This document shows, in pieces, positions 50,554-58,427 of a DNA stretch of 64,000 nt (the stretch's first letter is position 1; each line of letters starts with the position of its first letter). Both the position numbers and the translations under genes were made by a program. Location: positions 124,001-188,000 of the forward strand of contig CAVJWC010000002.1 of the NCBI GenBank assembly GCA_963653425.1. The letters are read 5' to 3'. The notes under the pieces were generated by a model, which was not told the origin of the DNA, ran no database searches, and worked only from the letters and a program-made list of their open reading frames with translations. The stretch is from UMGS692 sp963653425. GTDB taxonomy: Bacteria; Bacillota; Clostridia; Christensenellales; CAG-314.

Positions 50554-51618
50554 ATGTTAAAAACTTTAATTTTGTCGGCTGAATTCGACGAAACCGCAAA
50601 GAAGCTGATTATTCCCTGCTTCGTTCTTATTGCGGCGTGGGTTATATTTGCCGTTATCGTCGGAGCTTTGAAAAACAAAAACGCCAAACTCTACGGCGCG
50701 CTTAAAATTTCCGCAATCGTAGTGGTTGCGCTTACCGCAATTGCGGGAATAGTCCTTCTCGTTATGAAGATCATAGAAAAAGGATTCGAAGCGGGCTACG
50801 TGATACCCGTCGCAGTAATAATCCTTGCGCTTGCGGGCTGTACTTTGTTCGTGCTTCTTGCCGGAAAGAAAAATCCCGAAAAGATGGGAACTTACGGAAA
50901 GATTGCCGTTATCGCGTTTATAGTGATCTTTGCGGTATGCGGAGGATTTATCTATTCTTACGTTAAAAACAGCGGAAACGCTCCCGAGAACGTTCAGAGC
51001 GTCGCGCTTATAATATCCGCAGTGGTTTTAATCGCAATCCCCGTTATCATTATGGCGGGAACGAAAGATAAGATGAACACGAAATCCATAGTCTTCGGCG
51101 CGATTTCCGTGGCTATGAGCTTCGCGCTTTCCTATTGGGCTCCGTGGAAGCTTCCTCAGGGCGGTAGCGTTACGATAGCTTCTCTTACGCCTCTTCTTCT
51201 GTATTCCTTCTACTTCGGACCTAAAAAGGGCGTTATCGTATGTTTCGCCTACGGACTCTTACAGGCAATTCAGGATCCGTATATCGTTCATCCGGCGCAG
51301 TTCCTTATCGATTACCCCATAGCTTATTGCTTCATAGGTCTTGCGGGCATTTTCAGAAAGCCCATAAAGAACGAATTCGCGTCCTTTATATGCGGTTCGC
51401 TTCTGGCTTCCGTACTCAGATTTATCTGCCACGTAATAAGCGGTGTTTTCGCGTTTGCGGCGTACGCTCCCGCAACCCAGACGCCTCTTGCTTACAGTAT
51501 AGCTTATAACAGTTTCGTTTTCGTGGATATAGCGATAGCTATCGGCGTGGGCGTTGCTCTTATGTGCAGTAAAGAACTTCGTAAAAAGCTCTCCGACTAC
51601 GCTCAGGAAGACAGGTAA
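50554..51618 (+). CDS. thiT: Thiamine transporter ThiT domain fused behind an extra membrane domain
   Basis: 354 residues. The C-terminal part (about 175-350) is a ThiT/YuaJ S-component of an ECF transporter: SYWAPWKLPQGGSVTIASLTP, YSFYFGPKKGVIVCF, YGLLQAIQDPYIVHPAQFLIDYP and SIAYNSFVFVD. ThiT alone is about 180-200 residues. The N-terminal 170 residues add about five hydrophobic segments (near 18-40, 48-72, 82-102, 115-137, 147-167) with no homology I recognise. The TPP riboswitch upstream confirms the thiamine role. AAAGGAG precedes the ATG. The energising EcfAAT genes are not nearby. Confidence 0.92.
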   Translation: MLKTLILSAEFDETAKKLIIPCFVLIAAWVIFAVIVGALKNKNAKLYGALKISAIVVVALTAIAGIVLLVMKIIEKGFEAGYVIPVAVIILALAGCTLFVLLAGKKNPEKMGTYGKIAVIAFIVIFAVCGGFIYSYVKNSGNAPENVQSVALIISAVVLIAIPVIIMAGTKDKMNTKSIVFGAISVAMSFALSYWAPWKLPQGGSVTIASLTPLLLYSFYFGPKKGVIVCFAYGLLQAIQDPYIVHPAQFLIDYPIAYCFIGLAGIFRKPIKNEFASFICGSLLASVLRFICHVISGVFAFAAYAPATQTPLAYSIAYNSFVFVDIAIAIGVGVALMCSKELRKKLSDYAQEDR

Positions 51619-51775
51619 TTATTGTTAAAGACCGTAACTTTGACGTTCGGTTTTACCGAATTGAACGCTTTACGGCTTAATGCTACAAAGCGTTACGCAG
51701 AAAAACGTTAAGTAGAAGCGGGTTTGCGCGTTATAAACCCCGCACAAAACGAAATAAACTCTGATAAAACGAATA

Positions 51776-51807
51776 AAAACGGGGTTCCTTATAAGGAATC
51801 CCGTTTT
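51776..51807. terminator. Bidirectional terminator between thiT and the 51.9-kb operon
   Basis: AAAACGGGGTTCCTT/AAGGAATCCCGTTTT stem (15 bp with one G-T pair) and a two-base apex. A- and T-rich arms allow use on both strands. Confidence 0.8.
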
Positions 51808-51915
51808 GTCGTATAGTTTTTGTTTTTATAAATTCGCACCGTATATTTATATTAAGTCGTCCGTCGTTTGCGTAAAGTCACGTAGTCCGTTTACGTAAAA
51901 CCGTTTTCGGCTCGC

Positions 51916-52638
51916 TTATATAAAGAACTTCCGTTTGACTTCTTCTTTCATTTTCTTCCAGAAAACTATCGTAAAGACGGCAATATTCAAAACGGCGAAG
52001 CTCATAACCGAAAAGGAAAGCCAGCCCGTGAGTTCTTTTTCTTTATACAGCCATACGATTGCCTGAGGCACGCAGGCAAAGACCGTAAGCGCTATAAGCG
52101 ACACGATGTAATACTTATACTTGCTTCTGTCGGCTAAGGCGAAGACGTCGGTCGTTATAACGAGAGCAAGAAGTATACTCGGAGCGATGAATTCCGCGCT
52201 TATGCCGAAGTTCTGCGGATTGCCCGACGCGTAGTTGCAGATAAAGTCGAACAGCACGCTGAAAAGAAGGGACAGGAATCCGTAGAGGGGTAAAAGAAGA
52301 TAAAGTCTCGACTTGCCTATAACGGGACGGATTATTCCGAAGTAGAGAAGAAGCATGGATAAAGCCGTATAAGCCGACCATATGCTCGCAGGAGTTACGA
52401 TGAAGTTCACCCATACGCATACGAGAGTTATCACGACGATAAGAAGCAAGGATTTTTTCCTTAAAAAGTTGGAGTTTTCCCTGCCTTTAAGAGAAACTTT
52501 CGGATAGTCCACGTAGGGCTGAACCTTTTCTCTGTACAGCGAAAAGTCTTCTTTGCTTTGCGCGACGTGAGAACCGCACAAAGGACAACGACTGAGCTTT
52601 TCGTTGACGTAAACTTTACATTCGTTGCAGTATTTCAT
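51916..52638 (-). CDS. Zinc-ribbon membrane protein (DUF6320-like)
   Basis: 240 residues. An N-terminal zinc ribbon (CNEC and CPLCGSH, residues 4-24) is followed by a linker and about six to seven hydrophobic segments (from about 62 to 225). It lies 12 bases after the acyltransferase gene on the same strand. The pairing of such proteins with condensation-fold acetyltransferases is one I recognise from other Clostridia, which suggests a shared role, perhaps at the membrane. AAAAGGCAAAAT precedes the ATG, a weak ribosome binding site. Confidence 0.7.
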   Translation of the reverse strand: MKYCNECKVYVNEKLSRCPLCGSHVAQSKEDFSLYREKVQPYVDYPKVSLKGRENSNFLRKKSLLLIVVITLVCVWVNFIVTPASIWSAYTALSMLLLYFGIIRPVIGKSRLYLLLPLYGFLSLLFSVLFDFICNYASGNPQNFGISAEFIAPSILLALVITTDVFALADRSKYKYYIVSLIALTVFACVPQAIVWLYKEKELTGWLSFSVMSFAVLNIAVFTIVFWKKMKEEVKRKFFI

Positions 52639-52650
52639 ATATTTTGCCTT

Positions 52651-54555
52651 TTAATATTCGTAATTTGTTTCCACCGCGATTTTTACGCCCATTTCCGAAA
52701 GCTTATTAAAGAAGCTTCTTTCGATGGCGGAATCTTTGGTGGTTTTGGAAAAGGACATTACGCACACGCCGTTAAAGGAAGCGCAGGCAATATCTATTCC
52801 TTCGCGGATCATCGGACCCAAGGAGAATTCGTAGCGCACGATGTGTTCGCGGAAACTTTCGGGAGCTTTGATTTTTCCGAGGTTTGAAAAGGATATGGTT
52901 CTCGATTTGTCGCCGTAGTTTCTCGAACAGAAACTCAGAGCTGCGTTCTTTATAAAGAGAGGCATGAGTTTTATTACGGGATTGTGCTGAGCGTTGACGT
53001 TGAAGCCGACGAGTTTGTCGAAAAACTCGGTTGTGTTCTGTTCGGCGAACTGTTTTCTTACCGACTCCAGAATAACGTCGAAATCCCGTTCCGTTCCGTG
53101 TTTTATAGCCATCATTGAAACGAAGTTTCTTATGGTTTTACTCGGGTACAGCCGTCTGAGGTTTACGGGTACGGAGATAACGATAGGCTTTTTACCGTCC
53201 TTTCCGAGAGTCATTCGGTCTTCGTTTATCGCCCATATGAGAATTGCCGTAAGCAGTTCGGTAACGGTAACGTTTTTACGGGCGGCTGCGCGGTTGAGTT
53301 CTTCCGAATCGGCTATGCCTTTGGTGAGAATAAGAGCCGTTCCGGGCAGGCGTTTACACTTGTAGTAATAGGCTTTGACGGCTTTGTTTTCGCCCTTTTT
53401 CCTGTGGTCGAAACAAGTCTGGAAAGAATCGGCAAGTTCTTCCGGTCTCGGTCTGTCGCGGGTGTCGAGACAGTTGAACATATCCGCGTCCTGTTCTTCT
53501 GACGGCTTTTCGCCCGCAAGTTCCGCTTCTTTCTCTTTTAAAAGCCTGAAATAACAGTACATAAGGCTGTTTACGTAAGTAACCGCGCCCGTGCCGTCGG
53601 TTGCCGCGTGGAAGAATTCCACCGAGACTTCGCAATTGAAGTAGGTTACGCGTATAAGAGCGTGGCGGGCGTCCAGAGGAATCTTTCTCATAGGGAAGTC
53701 CTTCTGCTTTTCGATAACGAGAGGTCTGTTGGAAGGTTCGAGATAGTACCAGAAAAGTCCGTGTTTTACGGCGGAAGTTATCGACGGGAACCTCGGAACG
53801 GTTTCGTTGAGAGCGGATTGAAGAACGAGCGGATCCACCGGCTTTTTAAGCAGTACGGAAATGCGGAACATATTGCTTTTGTCGGCGTTTTCGGCTGCCG
53901 GGAAAATCAGAGCCGCGTTGTCGAGGTTTATCCATTCCGCGTCGGTTGACTGACGGGAAGCTATACGTTTGACTTCTGCCGCAATAAACTGTTCCTGCGT
54001 CATATATAGGGTTTTCTTGGCTTTTTTACGGCTGATCGGTTCGTCCTTTTCGTTCGGAACTCCGTCCGCCTTCTGCGTTTTTTCGTCAGTAGTTTCCGTT
54101 TTTTTGCCTGTTTCCGAAGCTTTTTCGTCCGTAGTTAAAGCTTTTTCTGCGTTCGAGCCTGTCGTTTCGGCGTTTTCGTTTAAGTCCGTTTCAGCCGAAG
54201 CGTTTTCATTATTCAAGTCGTCTTTGTGCGTGTTTTCGGCTTGCAAGTCCGCGTTTTTCGTTTTTCCCCAAAGCCTTTCCTTGGGGATTTCGGCTTCCTG
54301 AGAGTTCTTGAAAAGCTTTTCTTCACGGGTTTCCTGAGCTTCGGATTCTTCTTCCTGAAGCTTTTCGGCTTGTCTGGATTTGGCTTTAAGCGTTTTCTGC
54401 TGAGCCTTCCATTCCGCAAAATCCTTTTTGTTCTGCTTTTCGGCTTCCTTTCGGGCGATTTTCTCGGCTTTTTTAGCAAGTCTTTCTTCGCGTTTCCGTT
54501 CTTTGTCCGTAAGAGCGGAAGTTATGTTTTCGTTGTTTTTATCGTTGTTTTTCAT
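52651..54555 (-). CDS. Condensation-fold acyltransferase (alcohol acetyltransferase-like) with long charged N-terminus
   Basis: 634 residues. Residues 1-185 are extremely Lys/Glu/Ala/Asn-rich, coiled-coil-like and low in complexity, followed by KKAKKTLYMTQEQF. Residues about 205-630 form the CoA-dependent acyltransferase/condensation fold: the catalytic HxxxDG is at 316-321 (FFHAATDG), and later NLRRLYPSKTIRNFVSMM and SRTISFSNLG correspond to the DFGWG-like region. It probably transfers an acyl group to an alcohol or amine; substrate unknown. Weak ribosome binding site. First gene of a two-gene operon. Confidence 0.8.
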   Translation of the reverse strand: MKNNDKNNENITSALTDKERKREERLAKKAEKIARKEAEKQNKKDFAEWKAQQKTLKAKSRQAEKLQEEESEAQETREEKLFKNSQEAEIPKERLWGKTKNADLQAENTHKDDLNNENASAETDLNENAETTGSNAEKALTTDEKASETGKKTETTDEKTQKADGVPNEKDEPISRKKAKKTLYMTQEQFIAAEVKRIASRQSTDAEWINLDNAALIFPAAENADKSNMFRISVLLKKPVDPLVLQSALNETVPRFPSITSAVKHGLFWYYLEPSNRPLVIEKQKDFPMRKIPLDARHALIRVTYFNCEVSVEFFHAATDGTGAVTYVNSLMYCYFRLLKEKEAELAGEKPSEEQDADMFNCLDTRDRPRPEELADSFQTCFDHRKKGENKAVKAYYYKCKRLPGTALILTKGIADSEELNRAAARKNVTVTELLTAILIWAINEDRMTLGKDGKKPIVISVPVNLRRLYPSKTIRNFVSMMAIKHGTERDFDVILESVRKQFAEQNTTEFFDKLVGFNVNAQHNPVIKLMPLFIKNAALSFCSRNYGDKSRTISFSNLGKIKAPESFREHIVRYEFSLGPMIREGIDIACASFNGVCVMSFSKTTKDSAIERSFFNKLSEMGVKIAVETNYEY

Positions 54556-55040
54556 CGTTTAATTCTGACCTGATATTATGTTTATTTACTCGTCCGGTAT
54601 TCGTTTTATCTTTTATTTGCCCGTTTATTCGTTATATCGTTCGTTTCGTTTGTTTTTTATCCGTTCTGCGCGGTTTTGTTTACCGATCGCGGTTTCTTCG
54701 GTTAATTTTTCGTTTTGCCGAATTTTACCACGCTGAATTTTACCACACCGAAAAGAAAAGGTCAACGCTTTTCGCTCCCGATTTGATTTTTGCCGTCTTT
54801 ACGCAAAAAATAACGTTTACGGTTTCGCTTTAACGGAAGCGACGTTACGCTTTGCGCCGTTTTAGTAATCTTTGCGTTTTCCATTGCTTCAACGAAAGCT
54901 GTTTCGAGTTTCGCGCCGTTTCGGCAACTTTGCCGTTTGTTCCTTTCGGCAACGTTTACGTCTTGTTTCTTTTCGGCAAATTCCGCCTTTTGCGCTAAGA
55001 AAAGCAATTTCTGTCTTTTTCGCTTAAAAAGCTTCAAACT
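54556..55040. repeat. Low-complexity gap with degenerate TTCGTT and TTTCGGCAA words
   Basis: Between the acyltransferase start and the ispE promoter no gene is convincing. Words like TATTCGTT, GTTCGTTTCGTTTG (54598-54670) and TTTCGGCAACTTTGCCG, TTTCGGCAACG (54920-54980) recur, and GAATTTTACCAC occurs twice in tandem (about 54719-54749). A minus-strand open frame here (54762-55037) has only repeat-derived Lys/Arg-rich sequence. Confidence 0.55.
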
Positions 55041-55041
55041 G

Positions 55042-55070
55042 TTGAATAACGGCAGGATTTATGGTAAAAT
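55042..55070 (+). promoter_or_regulatory. Promoter of ispE
   Basis: TTGAAT (55042-55047), 17-base spacer, TAAAAT (55065-55070). Confidence 0.75.
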
Positions 55071-55101
55071 CTAACCGTAGAAGCTCGTAAGGAGAACGAA
55101 T

Positions 55102-56019
55102 ATGTCTGTAAATCCGCAAATTTCCTCTTTTAAGGAATTATATAGCGTTGAAGTTAACGCAAAAATAAATTTATCGCTTTCGGTGGGCGAAAAAGAGAAC
55201 GGTTATCATCTTTTAAGTTCGCTGTCGGTTGCGGTGGATTTAACGGATGAAGTTTCTTTTATAAGAGCCGACGAAACTTCAGTGGAAATCGTGAATAAAA
55301 CCGACGTTTTCGGCAGTAACTTCCCTGAAATTCCGCTTAAAAACAATTCCGCGTTCAGGGCGATTTCAGGTTACAACGAATACTTCGGAACGAAACACGC
55401 CTATAAAATCCTTATACGCAAAAACATTCCGTCGGGAGGAGGGCTGGGCGGTTCTTCAGCCGACGCGGCGGGCGTTCTGAGACTGCTTTGCGCCTTGGAC
55501 GGACGGGAAATTTCCTGCGTTCTCCCCGTGGCTCAGAAAGTCGGAAAGGACGTTCCTTTTATGCTCTACGGACGAAACGCGATTATGAGCGGAACGGGCG
55601 AAAAGCTGGAATTCCTGCCCGAACTTAAAATGGATCTGACCTTGATAAACGTAAAAACACCCGATTCAACTGCGGAAATCTTCCGTGAATTCGATAAAAA
55701 TCCGCTTAAATTCCGTGAAAATCAAGCCCGCGACCTCTTTATGAGCCTTTTGCCTGTCGTTAAAGCTTATAAAAGCGGTGAAATCTCTGCTTTGACCTAC
55801 AAAAACGAAATATCCGGGCTTAACTTCGATAATTCTCTTATAGAGTCGGCAAAAGCTTTGAATCCCGAACTGGCATTGACCGTCAAAAAGCTTGAAAACT
55901 ACGGACTTAAACCCTTTATGACGGGGAGCGGAAGCACTCTCGTTTTGCCTTGGGCGGAAGATCCGCAACGCCTCTGCCGAGAACTCGGAATAAAAAGTCT
56001 CATAGTAACCACAGTTTAA
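55102..56019 (+). CDS. ispE: 4-diphosphocytidyl-2-C-methyl-D-erythritol kinase
   Basis: 305-residue GHMP-family kinase of the MEP isoprenoid pathway; it phosphorylates CDP-methylerythritol with ATP. The start motif AKINLSLSVGEKENGYH, the ATP-binding loop IPSGGGLGGSSADAAG and the C-terminal MTGSGSTLV are canonical. The N-terminus is about 15 residues longer than usual. AAGGAG precedes the ATG. It is a single gene and indicates that this organism uses the MEP route. Confidence 0.96.
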   Translation: MSVNPQISSFKELYSVEVNAKINLSLSVGEKENGYHLLSSLSVAVDLTDEVSFIRADETSVEIVNKTDVFGSNFPEIPLKNNSAFRAISGYNEYFGTKHAYKILIRKNIPSGGGLGGSSADAAGVLRLLCALDGREISCVLPVAQKVGKDVPFMLYGRNAIMSGTGEKLEFLPELKMDLTLINVKTPDSTAEIFREFDKNPLKFRENQARDLFMSLLPVVKAYKSGEISALTYKNEISGLNFDNSLIESAKALNPELALTVKKLENYGLKPFMTGSGSTLVLPWAEDPQRLCRELGIKSLIVTTV

Positions 56020-56190
56020 GTCTTTTCCGTATTCCGAGCAATCGACCCACCCTTCAAGTCTTTTTTACGTCGTAAATTCCGCATTTAAGTCTTTTTCGCG
56101 CATTGCAAAGCAACTGCGGTTTAAGTCTTCTTTACATATAGGCTTCACAGTTTAAGTCTTTTTCGTGCTCCGTAAAACTTCACCGTTTAA
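56020..56190. repeat. Tandem-like GTTTAAGTCTTTTT repeats after ispE
   Basis: The word TTTAAGTCTTTT or a close variant occurs about six times between 56015 and 56190 at 30-40-base spacing (CAGTTTAAGTCTTTTCC, CATTTAAGTCTTTTTCGCGC, GGTTTAAGTCTTCTTTAC, CAGTTTAAGTCTTTTTCG, CGTTTAAGTCTTTAG). The first copy overlaps the ispE stop codon. Confidence 0.7.
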
Positions 56191-56410
56191 GTCTTTAGAT
56201 AAAGTCCTGACAGGAATTCGGCTTATCGCTATTTCGGCGGTAGGCTTTTTCTTTTTATAATGGATATTTTGACGGATAGCCGACGTATTTATAGTTATTC
56301 TTCTCGCGTAATGTTTACGTCAAAACTCTTGGCTATAGGGGCAGCGTTCGCCTTTATACTTTCGTTTCACGAAATGTAAAAAGTTTCCGAAAATTTTTTC
56401 GTAAAAATAC

Positions 56411-56438
56411 TTGACACCTACAATAAACGTGCTATAAT
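56411..56438 (+). promoter_or_regulatory. Promoter of hsp20
   Basis: TTGACA (56411-56416), 16-base spacer, TATAAT (56433-56438). Confidence 0.88.
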
Positions 56439-56442
56439 GTAC

Positions 56443-56469
56443 TTAGCAATTAAGAAGAACGATTGCTAA
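56443..56469. promoter_or_regulatory. CIRCE-like operator (candidate HrcA site)
   Basis: TTAGCAATT-N9-GATTGCTAA has the 9-9-9 layout of the CIRCE element (consensus TTAGCACTC-N9-GAGTGCTAA) with two changes per half-site, kept complementary. It starts at the predicted transcription start, right after the -10 box. Confidence 0.7.
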
Positions 56470-56498
56470 CACATACAAATGTATGTTGCTAACAATCA
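56470..56498 (+). promoter_or_regulatory. Second palindromic element in the hsp20 leader
   Basis: ACATAC AAAT GTATGT forms a perfect hairpin, flanked by GATTG(CTAAC) and (TGCTAA)CAATC that extend the symmetry and repeat the CIRCE-like half-site. It could be a second operator or an RNA hairpin in the leader. Confidence 0.5.
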
Positions 56499-56588
56499 TC
56501 CGTAGCGTCTGACAGACGAAGTTCCGACGGCGCGAAAAACGGAATCCGAGATTGCGCATAACAAGAGTTTTATCACGGAGGTATCGAT

Positions 56589-57080
56589 ATGAAAGATTAT
56601 AGAGACAACAAGAATTATCAGGGTAACTGCAACAGATGTCAGAACGGCATTTTTGACGAGGACTTAAACGGACTTAACGCTTACATCTATCCGCTTACCG
56701 GCGGTAAGGTATCCGTTCCCGAATTCTTCGGCAAAGGCTTCGGCAGAATGATGAAGACCGACGTAGAAGAAAACGAGAAAGAAACCGTATTCAGCATAGA
56801 AGTTCCCGGTATTGATAAGAAAGACGTGGAAATTTCCGTTGACGACGGTTATATGGTAGTTTCCGTAAAGAGAGAATCGGACGAAAACACTTCTACCGGC
56901 GAAGGCAAGAATAAGATGATTCGCAGAGAAAGATTCGTAGGAAGCGCGACGAGAAGCTATTACGTAGGCGACATCGAAGAAGACGACATCAAAGCTAAGA
57001 TGAATAACGGTATTCTTACCGTCGTCGTTCCTAAGGAAGAAAAGAAAGCTCCCGAAAAGAAACACGTTACTATCGAATAA
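56589..57080 (+). CDS. Hsp20/alpha-crystallin small heat-shock protein
   Basis: 163 residues. A short N-terminal region (with CNRC, unusual for the family) precedes the alpha-crystallin domain (about 55-150): FSIEVPGIDKKDVEISVDDGYMVVS, then RRERFVGSATRSYYVGDIEEDDIKAKMNNGILTVVVPK. It holds unfolding proteins during stress. GGAGG lies eight bases before the ATG. The CIRCE-like operator suggests HrcA control. Confidence 0.95.
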   Translation: MKDYRDNKNYQGNCNRCQNGIFDEDLNGLNAYIYPLTGGKVSVPEFFGKGFGRMMKTDVEENEKETVFSIEVPGIDKKDVEISVDDGYMVVSVKRESDENTSTGEGKNKMIRRERFVGSATRSYYVGDIEEDDIKAKMNNGILTVVVPKEEKKAPEKKHVTIE

Positions 57081-57159
57081 CGCCTGTCACGCTTTGTAGA
57101 AGAAGCTTTTACTTCTTTGAAAAGATTTCCTTCCCTCAATAAAAGCGGGTTTTCCGCGG

Positions 57160-57187
57160 AAAGAGAGCCTTTTGGCTCTCTTTTTTT
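57160..57187 (+). terminator. Terminator of hsp20
   Basis: AAAGAGAGCC/GGCTCTCTTT stem, TTTT loop, T run. Confidence 0.9.
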
Positions 57188-57188
57188 A

Positions 57189-57480
57189 TGCTTTTTACGC
57201 TTGAACCAACAAGGAAAAGAACTTTTTTACGCTTGAACCAACAAGGAAAATAACTTTTTGCCACTTGAACTCATAAAGAAGCGTGCTTTTTTACTCTTAA
57301 CCTTACAAAGAGAACTTTTTGCCTTTGACTTATGCTAAACTTACGCGAGAAACGGTTTTTTACGCTTAATCACGCAAAGAAGGACTTTTACGCTTAATTT
57401 ACAAGCCAAGAAGGGCTTTTACGATTGAATTTCTGAACTTAACTTACGCTTTTACGCTTAAAGCAAGCCAAGCCGCGATA
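57189..57480. repeat. 32-base tandem repeat decaying into degenerate copies
   Basis: Two adjacent units at 57197-57228 and 57229-57259 (each beginning ACGCTTGAACCAACAAGG) differ by one base plus one T. They are followed by increasingly diverged units (CACTTGAACTCATAAAGAAG, TTTTACGCTTAATCACGC, TTTTACGCTTAATTTACAAGC, TTTTACGCTTAAAGCAAGC) up to about 57480. Non-coding. Confidence 0.8.
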
Positions 57481-57537
57481 ATTTTACTTAAAAGGGGCAT
57501 AATAACGAAAGAGGAGTGCTATTTTACGGAGAAAACT

Positions 57538-58311
57538 ATGATTATAAGCAACCCGTGCGTTACGAGAATTTCCCTTCTTTCGGCTGAAAGCGCGAAAAGA
57601 CAGGCTTCTATGCTTAAAATTGCGATAAAGTCGTTGATTTTGCTTGCGTTTTCCGTAGTTTCCGCTCTTCTTTGCGAACTCGTCTCTTACGGAACGATAT
57701 TCGAGGAGTGGTCGCAGGATGGACTTCTTTTCGGAATCGATTATATCGTGTTGTTTCTCGTTTCGGCGTTTTTCGGAGCTTTTGCCTTTCTTCTCGGCGT
57801 GTGGCTTCCCCGAACGGACGTCGTGACAGCGCCCGTCTTTGCGTTTTTTACGGGGCTTACGACGGGCTTTTTTTCTATGATTTTTCAGGAACTATACTCT
57901 CTCATCGTTTTTTCGGCGTTCTTTTCAGCCTTTTCTACGGTTTTCGTTTCGGTAATTCTGCACGCTTACGAGAAATTCAGGTCTTTAAGTAAAGCTTTAC
58001 GCGTAATTTACTGCGCTTTGTCGGGACTTACGGTGGGGCAGGTGATTTTTTTCGTTTTAACTTTGGTTTTTACGGACGAACTCGCTTTCTTTTCGGGTAA
58101 ATACTGGCTTCAACTGCTTTTATCCGCGCTTTTCGTAACTTCTTCCGCTCTGGCTCTTTCCGATACGCTCGACGGACTTTTTGATTGCGTTTTCGGCGTC
58201 GTTCCCAAAAAGCTCGAATGGCTGGGAGCTATGGGAATTTTGTTTTCGCTCGTTCTTATGCACTTCGAGTTTCTGAGAGTTTTCGCCTTTGCGCAAAGTA
58301 AAACCGACTGA
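57538..58311 (+). CDS. Bax inhibitor-1/YccA-like membrane protein
   Basis: 257 residues with about seven hydrophobic segments after a short N-terminus (SNPCVTRISLLSAESAKRQ) that resembles the start of some YccA-like proteins. The helix pattern and the SDTLDGLFDCVFGVVPKKLEWLGAMGILFSLV C-terminus fit the Bax-inhibitor-1/YccA group, which includes YetJ-type calcium-leak proteins, but conservation is weak. It could be another seven-helix family. The ribosome binding site is weak (ACGGAG). Confidence 0.55.
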   Translation: MIISNPCVTRISLLSAESAKRQASMLKIAIKSLILLAFSVVSALLCELVSYGTIFEEWSQDGLLFGIDYIVLFLVSAFFGAFAFLLGVWLPRTDVVTAPVFAFFTGLTTGFFSMIFQELYSLIVFSAFFSAFSTVFVSVILHAYEKFRSLSKALRVIYCALSGLTVGQVIFFVLTLVFTDELAFFSGKYWLQLLLSALFVTSSALALSDTLDGLFDCVFGVVPKKLEWLGAMGILFSLVLMHFEFLRVFAFAQSKTD

Positions 58312-58427
58312 CCGAAAAGCGTTCAACGTGGCGAAATCCGGGCGTTGCGTTCTTTATATACATTACCGTACGTGTGAAACTTTCAGCGTTGCGTTATATA
58401 ACCGGAGTCCACCGAATAAGATAGCCT

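Noticed and set aside
54762..55037. A 91-residue Lys/Arg-rich minus-strand frame before ispE
   Set aside because: The sequence comes from degenerate TTTCGGCAA/GCGCCGTTT-type repeats, without a ribosome binding site or conserved pattern.
57189..57480. CRISPR array
   Set aside because: The repeats are adjacent without unique spacers and decay with distance, and no cas genes are present.
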